From an uncultured Lachnospiraceae bacterium (GTDB lineage Bacteria; Bacillota; Clostridia; Lachnospirales; Lachnospiraceae), in NCBI GenBank assembly GCA_947650005.1, contig CANSTU010000007.1:1-64000 (forward strand): DNA of 64,000 bases. Direction: 5' to 3'. The notes below the pieces were generated by a model. That model was not told the DNA's origin and did no database searches. It saw only the letters and a program-made list of their open reading frames with translations. Positions 20,640 to 31,257 of this stretch are shown here, piece after piece. A program made the translations under genes and the position numbers. Position 1 is the first letter of the stretch, and each line of letters begins with the position of its first letter.

Positions 20640-21660
20640 AATCGTCCAGCTCCTCCACCGTAAGTTTTCTTTCCTTTAGATATCGGATCATCCGTTCCGC
20701 CGTCTGGATATCCTCCGGAAGCTGCAGGACCATCTGCCCTCTGGCAATGCCGCCCACATCCTGGGTATCCGCCAGCAGGATGTTCACAGGCGCTTTACAC
20801 TCCAGCACCATATTGGCGATCACCGGCTCAAAGGAAGAATTCTCCGTGAACACGATACGCACGCAACGCCTGCTGTGCATCCGCGCTATGCCTCTCTCCC
20901 CCTGGAAAACGAGCTTTCTGGCTGCCTTGGACTTCGGCCTGGAAAACACCTCTTCCACCGTACCCTTCTCCGCAAGATTGCCGCTGTCAATGATGGCTAC
21001 ATGGCTGCAGATCTCTTGTACCACGCCCATCTCATGAGTGATAATGACGATGGTAATGCCATATTTCCGATTGATTTCTTTTAACAGTTCCAGGATGGAA
21101 CGAGTGGTGGTAGGATCCAAAGCGCTCGTGGCTTCATCGCACAGAAGGATCCGGGGATTCATGGCCAGAGAACGGGCGATCGCCACCCGTTGCTTCTGGC
21201 CGCCGGAAAGCTGGGACGGATAGGCATCCGCCTTCTCCGAAAGGCCGACAACCTTCAGAAACTCCCTGGCCTCCTGCCTGGCCTCTTTCTTCTTCTTTCC
21301 AAGGATCTCCAAGGAAAAACACACATTGTCCAAAACCGTCCGCTGCATCAGCAGATTAAAATGTTGGAAAATCATGGCCACGCTGTTGCGCACCTTCCGA
21401 AGTTCCCTGTCGCTGCATTCGGACAGTTCTACCCCATCGATGCAGACGGTGCCCTCCGTGGGCCTCTCCAGGAAATTCAGGCAGCGCACCAACGTACTCT
21501 TTCCCGCACCCGACATACCGATAATGCCGTAAATATCCCCTTTATGCACGTCCAAGCTGATATCCTTCAGCGCTTCCACCTGTCCGTCCCTGGTCTGGAA
21601 AGTTTTCGTTACATGTCGAATCTGTATCACAGGCGTTTCCATCTTCGTCCGTTCCCCCAT
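20629..21660 (-). CDS. metN: Methionine ABC transporter ATP-binding protein
   Basis: [40 protein letters not shown]-terminal NIL domain. Confidence 0.95.
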   Translation of the reverse strand: MGERTKMETPVIQIRHVTKTFQTRDGQVEALKDISLDVHKGDIYGIIGMSGAGKSTLVRCLNFLERPTEGTVCIDGVELSECSDRELRKVRNSVAMIFQHFNLLMQRTVLDNVCFSLEILGKKKKEARQEAREFLKVVGLSEKADAYPSQLSGGQKQRVAIARSLAMNPRILLCDEATSALDPTTTRSILELLKEINRKYGITIVIITHEMGVVQEICSHVAIIDSGNLAEKGTVEEVFSRPKSKAARKLVFQGERGIARMHSRRCVRIVFTENSSFEPVIANMVLECKAPVNILLADTQDVGGIARGQMVLQLPEDIQTAERMIRYLKERKLTVEELDDYVE

Positions 21661-21905
21661 CGCCGCTTTAACGGGTTTCCCTTTTTCTCACAATGTCCGC
21701 CTTGTGCGGACACCTGTTTTTATCTCTTTTCTACGAACTGCCCAATAAGAACCAGGCTTTTCAATTTTTTTACACGTTTTCTATCATATCATACTTTTCT
21801 TCTGTCTGCAAACAGGAAACAAACTTTCTTAAAAACCATTTTCTGTTCCAAAGTCATTTCCTCAGGATCTCTTCCTCATAGGCCCGGCGTCCGCTTTCGT
21901 GAATC

Positions 21906-22850
21906 CTAACATTCCTCATCGTACAGAGGCGTGGACAGATAACGGTCCCCGGAATCGGGCAAAAGCGCCACAATAACTTTTCCCTTATTTTCCGCCCTTC
22001 CCGCCAACAGGGTAGCGGCATACAGCGCCGCTCCGGAAGTGATGCCGGTGAGGATTCCCTCCCGTTTCGCCAATTCCCGGCCCGTACGGAAGGCATCCTC
22101 ATTTTCCACGGCGATGATCTCATCATATATTTCCGTATCCAGGATAGACGGTATAAAGCCTGCGCCGATCCCCTGAAGGCCATGGGCTCCCGGCTGGCCG
22201 CCGGAAAGCACCGGCGAAGCGGCGGGTTCTACAGCCACCACCCGGACTGAGGGATTCTTTTCCTTTAAATAGCTTCCAACCCCCGTAATGGTTCCTCCCG
22301 TCCCCACGCCGGCCACAAAGATATCCACCTTTCCGTCCGTATCCTCCCAGATCTCAGGGCCCGTGGACTTTCTGTGTGCCTTGGCATTGGAGGGATTGTC
22401 AAACTGTCCCGGAAGAAAAGATCCCGAAATTTCTCTATTCAGCTCCTCTGCCCTGGCAATAGCGCCTTTCATCCCCTCAGCCCCCGGTGTAAGGACGATC
22501 TGCGCGCCATATGCCTTTAACAGTTTCCGGCGCTCCATACTCATGGTTTCCGGCAGGGTCAGAATGGTCCGATACCCCCTTGCAGCCGCAATGGCTGCCA
22601 GCCCTATGCCCGTATTTCCGCTGGTGGGCTCGATAATCGTCGCCCCCGGCTTCAGCAGGCCGGCTTCCTCCGCATCCAGAATCATCTGCAGGGCTGCCCT
22701 GTCCTTCACGCTTCCCGCAGGATTCAGATATTCCAGTTTCAGCAATATAACGGCATCCCTAATTCCCGCCGCCTTTTCATAATTCACAGGCTCCAAAAGC
22801 GGTGTTTTTCCGATCAGCTCCCACACGCTCTTTTTCAACTTCGCCATATT
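21906..22850 (-). CDS. cysK: Cysteine synthase A
   Basis: [42 protein letters not shown]; start at ATG 22850. Confidence 0.95.
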   Translation of the reverse strand, partial: NMAKLKKSVWELIGKTPLLEPVNYEKAAGIRDAVILLKLEYLNPAGSVKDRAALQMILDAEEAGLLKPGATIIEPTSGNTGIGLAAIAAARGYRTILTLPETMSMERRKLLKAYGAQIVLTPGAEGMKGAIARAEELNREISGSFLPGQFDNPSNAKAHRKSTGPEIWEDTDGKVDIFVAGVGTGGTITGVGSYLKEKNPSVRVVAVEPAASPVLSGGQPGAHGLQGIGAGFIPSILDTEIYDEIIAVENEDAFRTGRELAKREGILTGITSGAALYAATLLAGRAENKGKVIVALLPDSGDRYLSTPLYDEEC

Positions 22851-22880
22851 CGCTCCCATCTGCGTTTTTATGCGCATTTA
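22851..22880 (-). repeat. RBS-hairpin module upstream of cysK (short form)
   Basis: Minus strand: AATGCGCATAAAAACGCAGATGGGAGCGAAT-ATG. Confidence 0.6.
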
Positions 22881-22895
22881 TTTCCTTTTTTCTAT

Positions 22896-22914
22896 TCATA
22901 CTATTTCAGTATGA
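22896..22914 (-). promoter_or_regulatory. Candidate Rrf2/CymR-type operator upstream of the cysK-met operon
   Basis: TCATACT-N5-AGTATGA perfect inverted repeat just downstream of the predicted -10. Confidence 0.5.
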
Positions 22915-22927
22915 TTATTTTGAATCG

Positions 22928-22956
22928 AATATACACCCATTCCCTTTTCCTGTCAA
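22928..22956 (-). promoter_or_regulatory. Promoter of the cysK-metNIQ operon
   Basis: Minus strand TTGACA-17 nt-TATATT. Confidence 0.75.
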
Positions 22957-23104
22957 GAGGCCAATCGGCACATTCGGGCGTCTGCCATACGCTGTCCTTC
23001 CGCCTTTCTCTGAATCAGGAACGGATAACCTCTGTGGTGTAAAACCGGATTTCCAATGCTTTGGCGCATTTATTCTTCCTCCCTTGCACCGAGGAACTGG
23101 GCGA

Positions 23105-24409
23105 TCAGTACCGTAAAGCCGCCCTGGCCGCCCCCGCCGCTGCTTCTTCCTGCGTTTCTCCGATAACCACCTTCATGCCAAATCGGCCGGCCACTTCCTG
23201 CGCCAGAAGCGGATTCTTTCTGATTCCGTTTCCGCTGGCCACGATCTCCTGTTTTCCCTTCCTGATTTCAGCTGGGAAACGCTCATACAGCCGGTACAGC
23301 TCATCCGCCATTCCCCGCACATAGGCTCGAATTAGATCCGCAGGATGGAACGTATCGAAGGTCAAGCCATTCATCCCTCCCAATTCCCCGGTATTTTCCG
23401 CTCCGTCTCCCCGCTCTCCGTACAGAAGCGGTCGGATCCGCAGCGCGGTATCCCTTTTCCCACCTCCCAGCCGCGCCATGGTTTCGTAAGCGTTGACCCG
23501 TTCCCCGGTAAAGGCCTCCACCGTTTCCTCAAAAAAAGCCGCAAGCCTCTCATACACCTTCCCGCCGTTCAGAGAAGCGCCCACGTAGAGATAGCCGCTT
23601 CCGAAAAACGGCCTGATCTCCACGCCCTGTGCGGGCATCAAGCGGCTGTCAAATACGGAAACCTGGGATCCCGTGCCCACGTTAATGCTCACCTGCTCCT
23701 CCGGACGATCGACTGCGCCGTAGAAACTGGCCTGATTATCACCGACGGCACAGCAAACCGGAACGCCCTCCCAATCTCCTGCACGTTCTCCCTTTCGGCT
23801 TAATTCGGGATAAAAGCCCACGTCCACACCGGTGCGCGCCAATCTATCCAGGACAAAGCCCCCTTTTCCCAAATCGAATCCGCCAAATCCTGCCGCCATG
23901 GATTCCTCCACCAGCGGCGCTTTCCTTCCGGTCAGCCGCATGGCCACATAGTCTCCGATTCCCGCAAACCGTTCTGCCCCTTCCGGAATCCGCCCTTTTT
24001 TCCCTAGATAAAAATGGGTCACCGTCCCATATCCGGAATACAGGGGCAGCCCGGTGTGCAGACGCAGGAAGGCTTCATAGCTCATGCCGTCCCCCATATG
24101 CTCTTTTCCCTTTTCATCTTTCCACGTATACAGCGGCGAGACCGCCCGCCCCTCCCCATCTATGTATACAATCCCATGCATCTGGCTGGAGATACCAACA
24201 GCATCGATCCGCGACGCCCCAAAGCCCTTCTGCTCCGCCTCCGCCAGCATGTCCATCACTTTATCGATAATCGCCTCCGGATCCTGCTCAAACGTCCCGT
24301 CCAAAAAGGTGTTCTGCCTGTTCGTCACAAAGGGAAGTCCCTCCGCCCCTTCTTCATATCCTGCCATACATATGGAAGTGGTTCCTATATCGATTCCCAA
24401 AGCCCTCAT
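23105..24409 (-). CDS. FGGY-family carbohydrate kinase (sedoheptulokinase-like)
   Basis: MRALGIDIGTTSICMAGYE; GISSQMHGIVYID; ASGNGIRKNPLLAQEVAGRFG. Confidence 0.88.
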   Translation of the reverse strand: MRALGIDIGTTSICMAGYEEGAEGLPFVTNRQNTFLDGTFEQDPEAIIDKVMDMLAEAEQKGFGASRIDAVGISSQMHGIVYIDGEGRAVSPLYTWKDEKGKEHMGDGMSYEAFLRLHTGLPLYSGYGTVTHFYLGKKGRIPEGAERFAGIGDYVAMRLTGRKAPLVEESMAAGFGGFDLGKGGFVLDRLARTGVDVGFYPELSRKGERAGDWEGVPVCCAVGDNQASFYGAVDRPEEQVSINVGTGSQVSVFDSRLMPAQGVEIRPFFGSGYLYVGASLNGGKVYERLAAFFEETVEAFTGERVNAYETMARLGGGKRDTALRIRPLLYGERGDGAENTGELGGMNGLTFDTFHPADLIRAYVRGMADELYRLYERFPAEIRKGKQEIVASGNGIRKNPLLAQEVAGRFGMKVVIGETQEEAAAGAARAALRY

Positions 24410-24673
24410 ATCTTCCTCCCACATAATCGTATATCAAATCCTGCCGCGCTGCACGCTTTCACGTCGGCTTGTCACGCTCCTTATCGTATCATAAAACGGC
24501 AGACTTGTCATCTTTCAGGGCAGCAACGATTGAAGCGGTGTTCCCCGTAGCCCCTATCTTTATCGGTGTACAAACCACCGCCCTTCTGCTATAATTGGGA
24601 AAACACCGATACATGCCAGGCCACGGCCGCTGTTATGACGCCGTGGCCGGCCGGGACGCAGAAAGGCGGCATT

Positions 24674-25621
24674 ATGGACAGTCTGAATAGAAAAAAAAGA
24701 GCGGTCGTTTCCCTGGGCCACCAGGCTCTGGGCTATACCACCACGGAACAATGGGATGCGGTCAAAACCACGGCAAAAGCGCTTGCCGATCTGGTGGAAG
24801 CGGGCTATCAGCTCACCATCACGCACAGCAACGGCCCCCAGGTGAGCATGATACATAAGGCTATGACGGAGCTGCGCCGGGTTTATATCGATTATACGCC
24901 CGCTCCCATGTGCGTATGCAATGCCATGAGCCAGGGCTATGTGGGCTATGATATCCAGAATTCCCTGCGGGCCGAACTGCTCAGCCGCGGCATCTCTACA
25001 CCGGTGAGTGCCATTCTCACACAAGTGACCGTGGATCCCTATGACGAAGCATTCTATGAACCCACCAAGCGTATCGGCCGCCATATGTCGGTCGAGGACG
25101 CTGAAATTGAACTGAAAAAGGGAAACTATGTAGTGGAAGAACCTGGGAAAGGATTCCGGCGCATCGTAGCCGCTCCCAAGCCCATTGACATCCTGGAAAT
25201 CGAGGCCATCCGCACCTTGGCCGAAGCCGATCAGGTTGTCATTGCCTGCGGCGGGGGAGGCATCCCTGTCATCCCGCAGGAACATGCCCTAAAAGGCGCC
25301 TCCGCCGTTATCGAAAAGGATTGCATCGCAGGAAAGCTGGCCATCGATTTGCAGGCCGATTCTCTCATGATCCTCACGGGTGTGAAGCAGGTTTATAAGG
25401 ACTACCGAAAGGAAACGGAAGCTCCCATACGTTCCATGACCGTATCCCAGGCCAGGGCCTATGCGCAGGACGGACAATTTGAGCCGGGAACCATGCTTCC
25501 TAAAATCGAAGCAGCCATCTCCTATCTGGAGGCAGTGCCCTCCGGGGATGTGCTGATCACCTCCTTGGACTGCGTGTCGGACGCCATCCTCCACAGGATG
25601 GGGACGCGGATTACGCCATAA
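24674..25621 (+). CDS. arcC: Carbamate kinase
   Basis: AVVSLGHQALGYTT, TITHSNGPQVSMIHKAM, GGGGIPVIPQ; carbamate kinase family. Confidence 0.93.
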   Translation: MDSLNRKKRAVVSLGHQALGYTTTEQWDAVKTTAKALADLVEAGYQLTITHSNGPQVSMIHKAMTELRRVYIDYTPAPMCVCNAMSQGYVGYDIQNSLRAELLSRGISTPVSAILTQVTVDPYDEAFYEPTKRIGRHMSVEDAEIELKKGNYVVEEPGKGFRRIVAAPKPIDILEIEAIRTLAEADQVVIACGGGGIPVIPQEHALKGASAVIEKDCIAGKLAIDLQADSLMILTGVKQVYKDYRKETEAPIRSMTVSQARAYAQDGQFEPGTMLPKIEAAISYLEAVPSGDVLITSLDCVSDAILHRMGTRITP

Positions 25622-25682
25622 ACTCGGCCGCTTGTATTGTTGGCATGGATGGAAGCGCTTGCGTAGCGGAATGAGAGGAAAT

Positions 25683-26336
25683 ATGAAGCGGGTTATACTT
25701 TTTGATTTCGACTATACTCTGGGTGATTCCACGGACGGGATCGTGGAAAGCATCAGCCATGCGCTGTATAAAATGAACCTGCCATGTCCCTCCAGGGATG
25801 CCATCACAAAAACCATCGGCCTGTCCCTGGCCAGGACTTATGAGGCGTTGACCGGAGAAAAAGAAGAAAAGAAAATCCGAACCTTTGAAGGATATTTTCA
25901 GGAAAAGGCCGACGAAGTCATGGTCTCCAGCGCCGCTCTCTATCACGGTGTCCCGAAGCTGCTGGAAACTTTGCACGAGAAGGGGATCGAAACTGGTATT
26001 GTCACCACTAAATACCATCGGCGGATCCAGGAGATTCTAACCGTAAACGCAGTGGAGCGGCTCGTGGACGCCATTGTCGGCGGAGACGACGTGAAGCGCC
26101 CCAAACCCGATCCGGAAGGAATCCTGAGCCTGCAGGAACGGTTTGACATTCCCCCGAAGGAAATGTTGTACGTGGGCGACAGCGTCGTGGACGCCCAGGC
26201 GGCGCAGGCCGCCCATGTGGACTTCATCGCTGTTTTAACGGGTACATCCACGCCAGAGGAACTCCGGGCATATCCATGCCTTCACATTCTTAGAGCTGTC
26301 GAAGAGTTAATGGCTCTGACAGAGCTTTTTCCCTAA
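25683..26336 (+). CDS. HAD-family hydrolase (phosphoglycolate phosphatase-like)
   Basis: VILFDFDYTLGDS, KRPKPDPEGIL, LYVGDSVVDAQAA. Confidence 0.92.
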   Translation: MKRVILFDFDYTLGDSTDGIVESISHALYKMNLPCPSRDAITKTIGLSLARTYEALTGEKEEKKIRTFEGYFQEKADEVMVSSAALYHGVPKLLETLHEKGIETGIVTTKYHRRIQEILTVNAVERLVDAIVGGDDVKRPKPDPEGILSLQERFDIPPKEMLYVGDSVVDAQAAQAAHVDFIAVLTGTSTPEELRAYPCLHILRAVEELMALTELFP

Positions 26337-26452
26337 CGGCTCTGCCAGAACTTTTCCTAAATCAACAAAATCAACAAGTTATTCAGAAATGGGCAGCGGA
26401 CATCATTTTGCCATGCGTCCGCTGCCCGTCTTTCCGCCCTATTGTGAGGAAT

Positions 26453-26926
26453 CTATCTCTTGCGGCATTCCATGTTCCCTTTCAAAGATACCATCAACGC
26501 CCCGATCAGAATGCAAAAATCCGAAATATTAAATACGATTCGCCGCAGCGGCTTCCACTTCACGGGAAAGCTGAAATAATCCACCACGTATTTCCGCTTC
26601 AGCCTGTCGTAAGTATTGCTGTACGCTCCGCCCAGCAGCAGGGAAAGGCCGGCCTTCATCCATCCGTTCCCGCGCCCAGTCAAGGTTATGGCAAATCCGA
26701 GGGTTAGTGCACTTGTCAGCAGCAGGGAAAGACCGGCCACAGCTGCGCTGTGTGCGCTTCCCACATCGAGGCAGGCTCCTTTATTGTGATACTTCCGTAC
26801 CAAAATCATGCCTCCCAGGATCCTTTTTTCCGTCCCGGCCTGCACGTTCCTCTCCACATGTTTTTTTAAAAACAGCTCCCCGCCGAAAATGGCCGCTGGG
26901 ATTCCCACATAGAAATATTTCATCAT
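26453..26926 (-). CDS. Signal peptidase II (LspA)-like protein
   Basis: GGAYSNTYDRLKRKYVVDYFSF and NISDFCILIGALM match the LspA catalytic-Asp regions. Confidence 0.8.
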   Translation of the reverse strand: MMKYFYVGIPAAIFGGELFLKKHVERNVQAGTEKRILGGMILVRKYHNKGACLDVGSAHSAAVAGLSLLLTSALTLGFAITLTGRGNGWMKAGLSLLLGGAYSNTYDRLKRKYVVDYFSFPVKWKPLRRIVFNISDFCILIGALMVSLKGNMECRKR

Positions 26927-26963
26927 TGAAATCGCTCCTGCCGTACCGCAGCGCGTCCGGCCC

Positions 26964-27782
26964 TTATATCAGCTCCTCCAGCATCCGTTTCGCCGCGAGG
27001 ATATCCTTCTTTTGTTCCTCACCTTCGATCTCACGCTCAATTGTGATATCCCCATCATAACCGATTTCTTTCAGTCTGGCAATAAAAGCGGGATAATTTA
27101 CCTTTCCCTTGCCCAGAGGCATTTCCTCTCCCAGGCAATGTCCGTCCGTGGGATAGCATCCGTCCTTTCCATGGATACCCATCACATATTCCCCAAACAC
27201 ATCCAATGCGTCCACAGGATTCGCCTTCCCATACATGATCAGGTTCGCCGGATCCAGATTGACGCCCAGATTATCCATGCCGATATCCTCAATCGCACGC
27301 TTCAGCGTCACCGGCGTCTCCTGTCCTGTCTCAAAAAGGAACCTCTGCCCGTTCTCCCTGCATTTTCCGGCCAGCTGCCTCAGACACGCCAATACCGCAG
27401 GGTACCTGGGATCGTGGGGATTTTCAGGCATATAGCCTACGTGGGTGACCAGATCCCGCACGCCGATTAAACGGGCAAAATCCGACCCTTCCAGCAGCAT
27501 GGAAAGCCTCTGAAAACGAAACGCCTCCGGCACCAAGCCCAATGTCTCCTGCCCGTCATAAAAATCCCACACCTTCGGCCCTTCCCAGCCACACCAGAAG
27601 GCGGTAACGCATACGCCGTACCGTTCCATGGCCTCCCGCACCCTCTTCGCGGTCTCTTCCGTTAAAAGCTCCCTTTCCCAGCATACCAGCTGGCAGCTTT
27701 CCATTCCCATTTCCACCAGTTCCCGAAAGCTGTCCTCCAACACGCAGTCCCCGGCCAGCCTTACAATCACTCCTACGCGCAT
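26964..27782 (-). CDS. Sugar phosphate isomerase/epimerase (TIM barrel)
   Basis: DNLGVNLDPANLIMYGKANPVDAL, MGIHGKDG, EIGYDGDITIEREI. Confidence 0.92.
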   Translation of the reverse strand: MRVGVIVRLAGDCVLEDSFRELVEMGMESCQLVCWERELLTEETAKRVREAMERYGVCVTAFWCGWEGPKVWDFYDGQETLGLVPEAFRFQRLSMLLEGSDFARLIGVRDLVTHVGYMPENPHDPRYPAVLACLRQLAGKCRENGQRFLFETGQETPVTLKRAIEDIGMDNLGVNLDPANLIMYGKANPVDALDVFGEYVMGIHGKDGCYPTDGHCLGEEMPLGKGKVNYPAFIARLKEIGYDGDITIEREIEGEEQKKDILAAKRMLEELI

Positions 27783-27929
27783 AGCTCCTCCCGTTCTGCC
27801 GCTCCCAGCGGCTGTCAACCACCATCTTTAACCAATTTCTTTCCTTATTTTACTGCATTCCTCTTTGGCGCATACTGAATCCACATCCTGGCTCCTCCAC
27901 CTGCGCCGTTTTGCCTCTTTCATGCGGCA

Positions 27930-29000
27930 TCACCCGTTCGACTTATGCCCCTTTATATATTCCCTGGCGGCTTCCAGTTCCTCCAGTCCCAGCAATACCG
28001 ATTTGACGCCCTCTTCCAATGGCGCCCTGCGCATTTCTTTCCCTGACCGCAGGCATTCCAGGAAATATCTGATTTCCGTATAATAGGGCCCCAGGTCAGA
28101 CAGATTAATGCCGGAAACCGCATCCTGCATCTGATCATCCTTTTTCAGCTCCGGCGCAAATACCTTTCCGTCCTTCTCATATACCAGCAAAGCAGGATCC
28201 TTTGTCCCGTTATAGATCACCGTCGCCTCCTCAAAGCTGGCGCGGAAGGAAGGCTCAAAGGCCACCGCCGGGCTCACATCCCAAAGTCCCTCTGCCACCG
28301 CGAAAATATCCTTGAACTGATAATCCGTAATCACCTGATTGATCAGACCGGTATCGAAAGACGCAGCCTTTACCGTGAAGGAATCCGGTTCCCCCAGCAT
28401 ATATCTCAAAAAGTCCAGATCATGGATATGCAGATCCAGCACCACGCTCCCGCTCTTTTCCTCATCCATGAACCAGTTTTCAAATCCCCAGGCCGCCTTA
28501 CGGCTGAGACGCTGCATCACCACGGATTTCAGCTTCCCATAGGTCTGTTTTTCATAGATTTCTTTCAGGTAACGGTATTCCGCAAAGGAACGTACCACCT
28601 GGCCCACCATCACCTTCACTCCGGTTTCCCTTTGGGTCTGCAGAAGCAGTTCTCCTTCTTCTTTGCTCAGGCAGACCGGTTTTTCGATGAAAACATGACA
28701 ACCCTTCTTCATGGCGCGCACAGCGTGATCCGCATGCAGGTAGCTGGGAAGGCAGATGTGCACGATATCCGGCGATTCGTTCTCCAACAGCTCCATGCCC
28801 GTTCCATATTTATGTACCCCGGGCCATACTGCCGCTCCCTTTTCCAGACATTCTTCCCTGCAGTCGGCTATGGCGATCATTTCCACGTCCATCTCATCGG
28901 ACAGAGCCTTCAATGCCAGGTTGTGCGTCCCTCCCATTCCGCCGCATCCGATTAATGCTACCGTCAGTTTCCGAGTAATTGCATTCTCCCGTTCTCCCAT
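27930..29000 (-). CDS. Gfo/Idh/MocA family oxidoreductase
   Basis: VALIGCGGMGGTHNLAL, HVFIEKPVCLSKEEGE; start at ATG 29000 with RBS GGAGG. Confidence 0.93.
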   Translation of the reverse strand: MGERENAITRKLTVALIGCGGMGGTHNLALKALSDEMDVEMIAIADCREECLEKGAAVWPGVHKYGTGMELLENESPDIVHICLPSYLHADHAVRAMKKGCHVFIEKPVCLSKEEGELLLQTQRETGVKVMVGQVVRSFAEYRYLKEIYEKQTYGKLKSVVMQRLSRKAAWGFENWFMDEEKSGSVVLDLHIHDLDFLRYMLGEPDSFTVKAASFDTGLINQVITDYQFKDIFAVAEGLWDVSPAVAFEPSFRASFEEATVIYNGTKDPALLVYEKDGKVFAPELKKDDQMQDAVSGINLSDLGPYYTEIRYFLECLRSGKEMRRAPLEEGVKSVLLGLEELEAAREYIKGHKSNG

Positions 29001-29464
29001 TTTCTTTTCCTCCTTTATCCTGTGGCTTTTTTGCCCTATGGTCTCCTGTCGTCCTTCTATTTGTACTATCCCATTACAAATACACACTATCATATACGGC
29101 GGAGCCTGTCAACTGCGTTATTTTCTCTTCCATCTGCGTTCTTTATTAACGCCCTCCGGTCAAGGTCGGCCGAATGTTTCTTTCTCTTGGCCCTTTCTAT
29201 AATCATATGCTGGAAAAAAGCCCGACGCCGGAAGGCGCAGACGCTATCCCACATCCCGCATCCGCGGCGTCCGATTCCCCTCCCGAAGCGCTCGCTTCGC
29301 GCCAAACGGGATCCTGTCAAGAGCATGAGAGGTGACAATTTAAAAGCGCTGCCTAAAATCATTTGTAAATATACATTGCAAATAACAATTATCTGATTTA
29401 AAATCAAAGATGCAACTCTAAATTTGGAGAAATGCTTCATAATTTGTAATTATGAGGGTTATAT

Positions 29465-29504
29465 CCTGATTTAAGCGCCTGTTGAAGCAGGCAGACAGGC
29501 GTTA
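29465..29504 (+). repeat. RBS-hairpin-like module in the MATE leader
   Basis: CCTGATTTAAGCGCCTGTTGAAGCAGGCAGACAGGCGTTAG. Confidence 0.6.
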
Positions 29505-29536
29505 GATTAAGAATGTTTTTGCATCTATTTTTCAGC

Positions 29537-29699
29537 CGTGAATTGATGCCTGCTTCTACAGGCACGGAGGGTTCGTGTGAAATAAGCCCGATGGCTTGTT
29601 TTTCACACGCAATTTGCGCCGCAGACGGCCCAAATTGAATCACAGATGAGAAATTGCATGCGCGATTTCTCGTCGCGCTGCCGCGCAGGAGGCGGTATG
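29537..29699 (+). promoter_or_regulatory. Structured leader with several consecutive hairpins upstream of the MATE gene
   Basis: CGTGTGAAATAAGCC/GGCTTGTTTTTCACACG (29574-29609), CAATTTG/CAAATTG (29609-29637), GAGAAAT/ATTTCTC (29648-29671), GCGC-TGCC-GCGC (29675-29686), then AGGAGG. Confidence 0.6.
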
Positions 29700-29710
29700 A
29701 AAGGATTCTT

Positions 29711-31075
29711 ATGAAAGAGAAAAAATCGGAAGTGATGGTGAACAAGAAGGAATTTTATAATAATCTGTCCAGGCTCGCCCTGCCGATCGCGCTTCAAAGC
29801 CTGATGCTCGCATCGGTGGCTGCCGGCGACGCGCTGATGCTCGGGAAAGTCGCGCAAGATGAGATGACAGCCGTTTCGCTGGCAACACAGATCCAGTTCG
29901 TCCAGAACATGTTCCTTGCGGCTATCACAGGGGCCGGAGCCATCCTCGGCGCCCAGTATTGGGGAAAAGGCGACAGGCATACCTTGGAGGATCTTTTTAA
30001 CATGATGCTTCGGTTTTGCGGAGCGGTGTCCATCCTGTTCTTCCTGGCATGCGAATGGATGCCGGAACTGCTCATGCATATTTTTACCCACGATGATCCG
30101 CTGATCGCCCTGGGCAGCTCCTATCTGCGCATTGCAGGCTGGTCCTATCTGCTTACGGGAATATCCCAATGCTATCTGACGATGATGAAGGTATCGGATC
30201 ATGTAAAGCCCGGCGCAATCATCAGTTCCTGCGCGGTGCTTCTGAACATATGCCTGAATGCAGTATTTATATTCGGACTGCTGGGCGCGCCGAGAATGCA
30301 GGCAAGGGGAGCCGCCCTTGCCACTACGATTTCCCGTATCGTAGAGCTGGCCCTATGTATCTTCGTATCGTCGAAATCGTCTTATATCCGTCCGGCCTTT
30401 GAGAGATTTTTCAAACTGCCAAAGCTGCTGAAAGCGGATTTTATCAAACAGTGCCTTCCTCTTATGGGAGGTTCGTTATGCTGGGGGATCGGGTTTACCT
30501 CCTATACTGCGATCATGGGACATATGGGGTCGGATGCAGCGGCGGCGAACTCCGTATCGGCCGTTGTCCGGGATCTGATCTGCTGCATGTGTAACGGGAT
30601 CGGCAGTGCAGCAGGGATCATGGTGGGAAATGAGCTCGGAGCCGGACGCCTTGAGCTGGGAAAAGCCTATGGGATAAAGCTCAAGAATATTTCTTATGTC
30701 ATCGGTTTTCTATCCACCGCTTTGGTGCTAGCGGTAACGCCGCTGATCGTACGGATGGTGATCCTGACAGACCAGGCGCAGGGGTATCTTACGGGAATGA
30801 TGGTGATCATGTCCATCTACATGATCGGACGGTGTGTCAATACCGTCACCATAAACGGCGTGTTGGACGGCGGCGGCGATACGTTGTTCGATATGTACAG
30901 CCTGATCGTCTGTATGTGGATCATAGCCATTCCTCTGGCCCTCCTGGGCGCGTTTGTCCTGCATTGGTCGCCGCTAGCAGTTTATGCCTGTACTTGTCTG
31001 GACGAGGTGGGTAAGATCCCTTGGGTAATGATTCGGTTTAAGAAGTACAAGTGGGTCCAGGATCTGACACGGTAG
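29711..31075 (+). CDS. MATE family efflux transporter
   Basis: 12-TM MatE protein (LMLGKVAQDEMTAVSLATQIQFV, GAGAILGAQYWGKGD). Confidence 0.93.
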   Translation: MKEKKSEVMVNKKEFYNNLSRLALPIALQSLMLASVAAGDALMLGKVAQDEMTAVSLATQIQFVQNMFLAAITGAGAILGAQYWGKGDRHTLEDLFNMMLRFCGAVSILFFLACEWMPELLMHIFTHDDPLIALGSSYLRIAGWSYLLTGISQCYLTMMKVSDHVKPGAIISSCAVLLNICLNAVFIFGLLGAPRMQARGAALATTISRIVELALCIFVSSKSSYIRPAFERFFKLPKLLKADFIKQCLPLMGGSLCWGIGFTSYTAIMGHMGSDAAAANSVSAVVRDLICCMCNGIGSAAGIMVGNELGAGRLELGKAYGIKLKNISYVIGFLSTALVLAVTPLIVRMVILTDQAQGYLTGMMVIMSIYMIGRCVNTVTINGVLDGGGDTLFDMYSLIVCMWIIAIPLALLGAFVLHWSPLAVYACTCLDEVGKIPWVMIRFKKYKWVQDLTR

Positions 31076-31257
31076 ATCCACACCCAGGCGAGCATAGGAC
31101 AACCTTGCGTGGGCCATTCCTGCGTTTAGCGTATCAGGGAAGCGGGCAGGGCCAGTGTAGGAGCCTACGTTCCTGGTTGCAACTTTCCATCTAACCTGCT
31201 ATAATTCGATTAATAAGATGATATTACAATTATGGCTACAACCGGAAAGAAGGCGAT

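Noticed and set aside
22880-23100. SAM riboswitch or T-box before cysK/met operon
   Set aside because: Characteristic conserved strings not found by eye; a promoter plus palindrome explains the region better.
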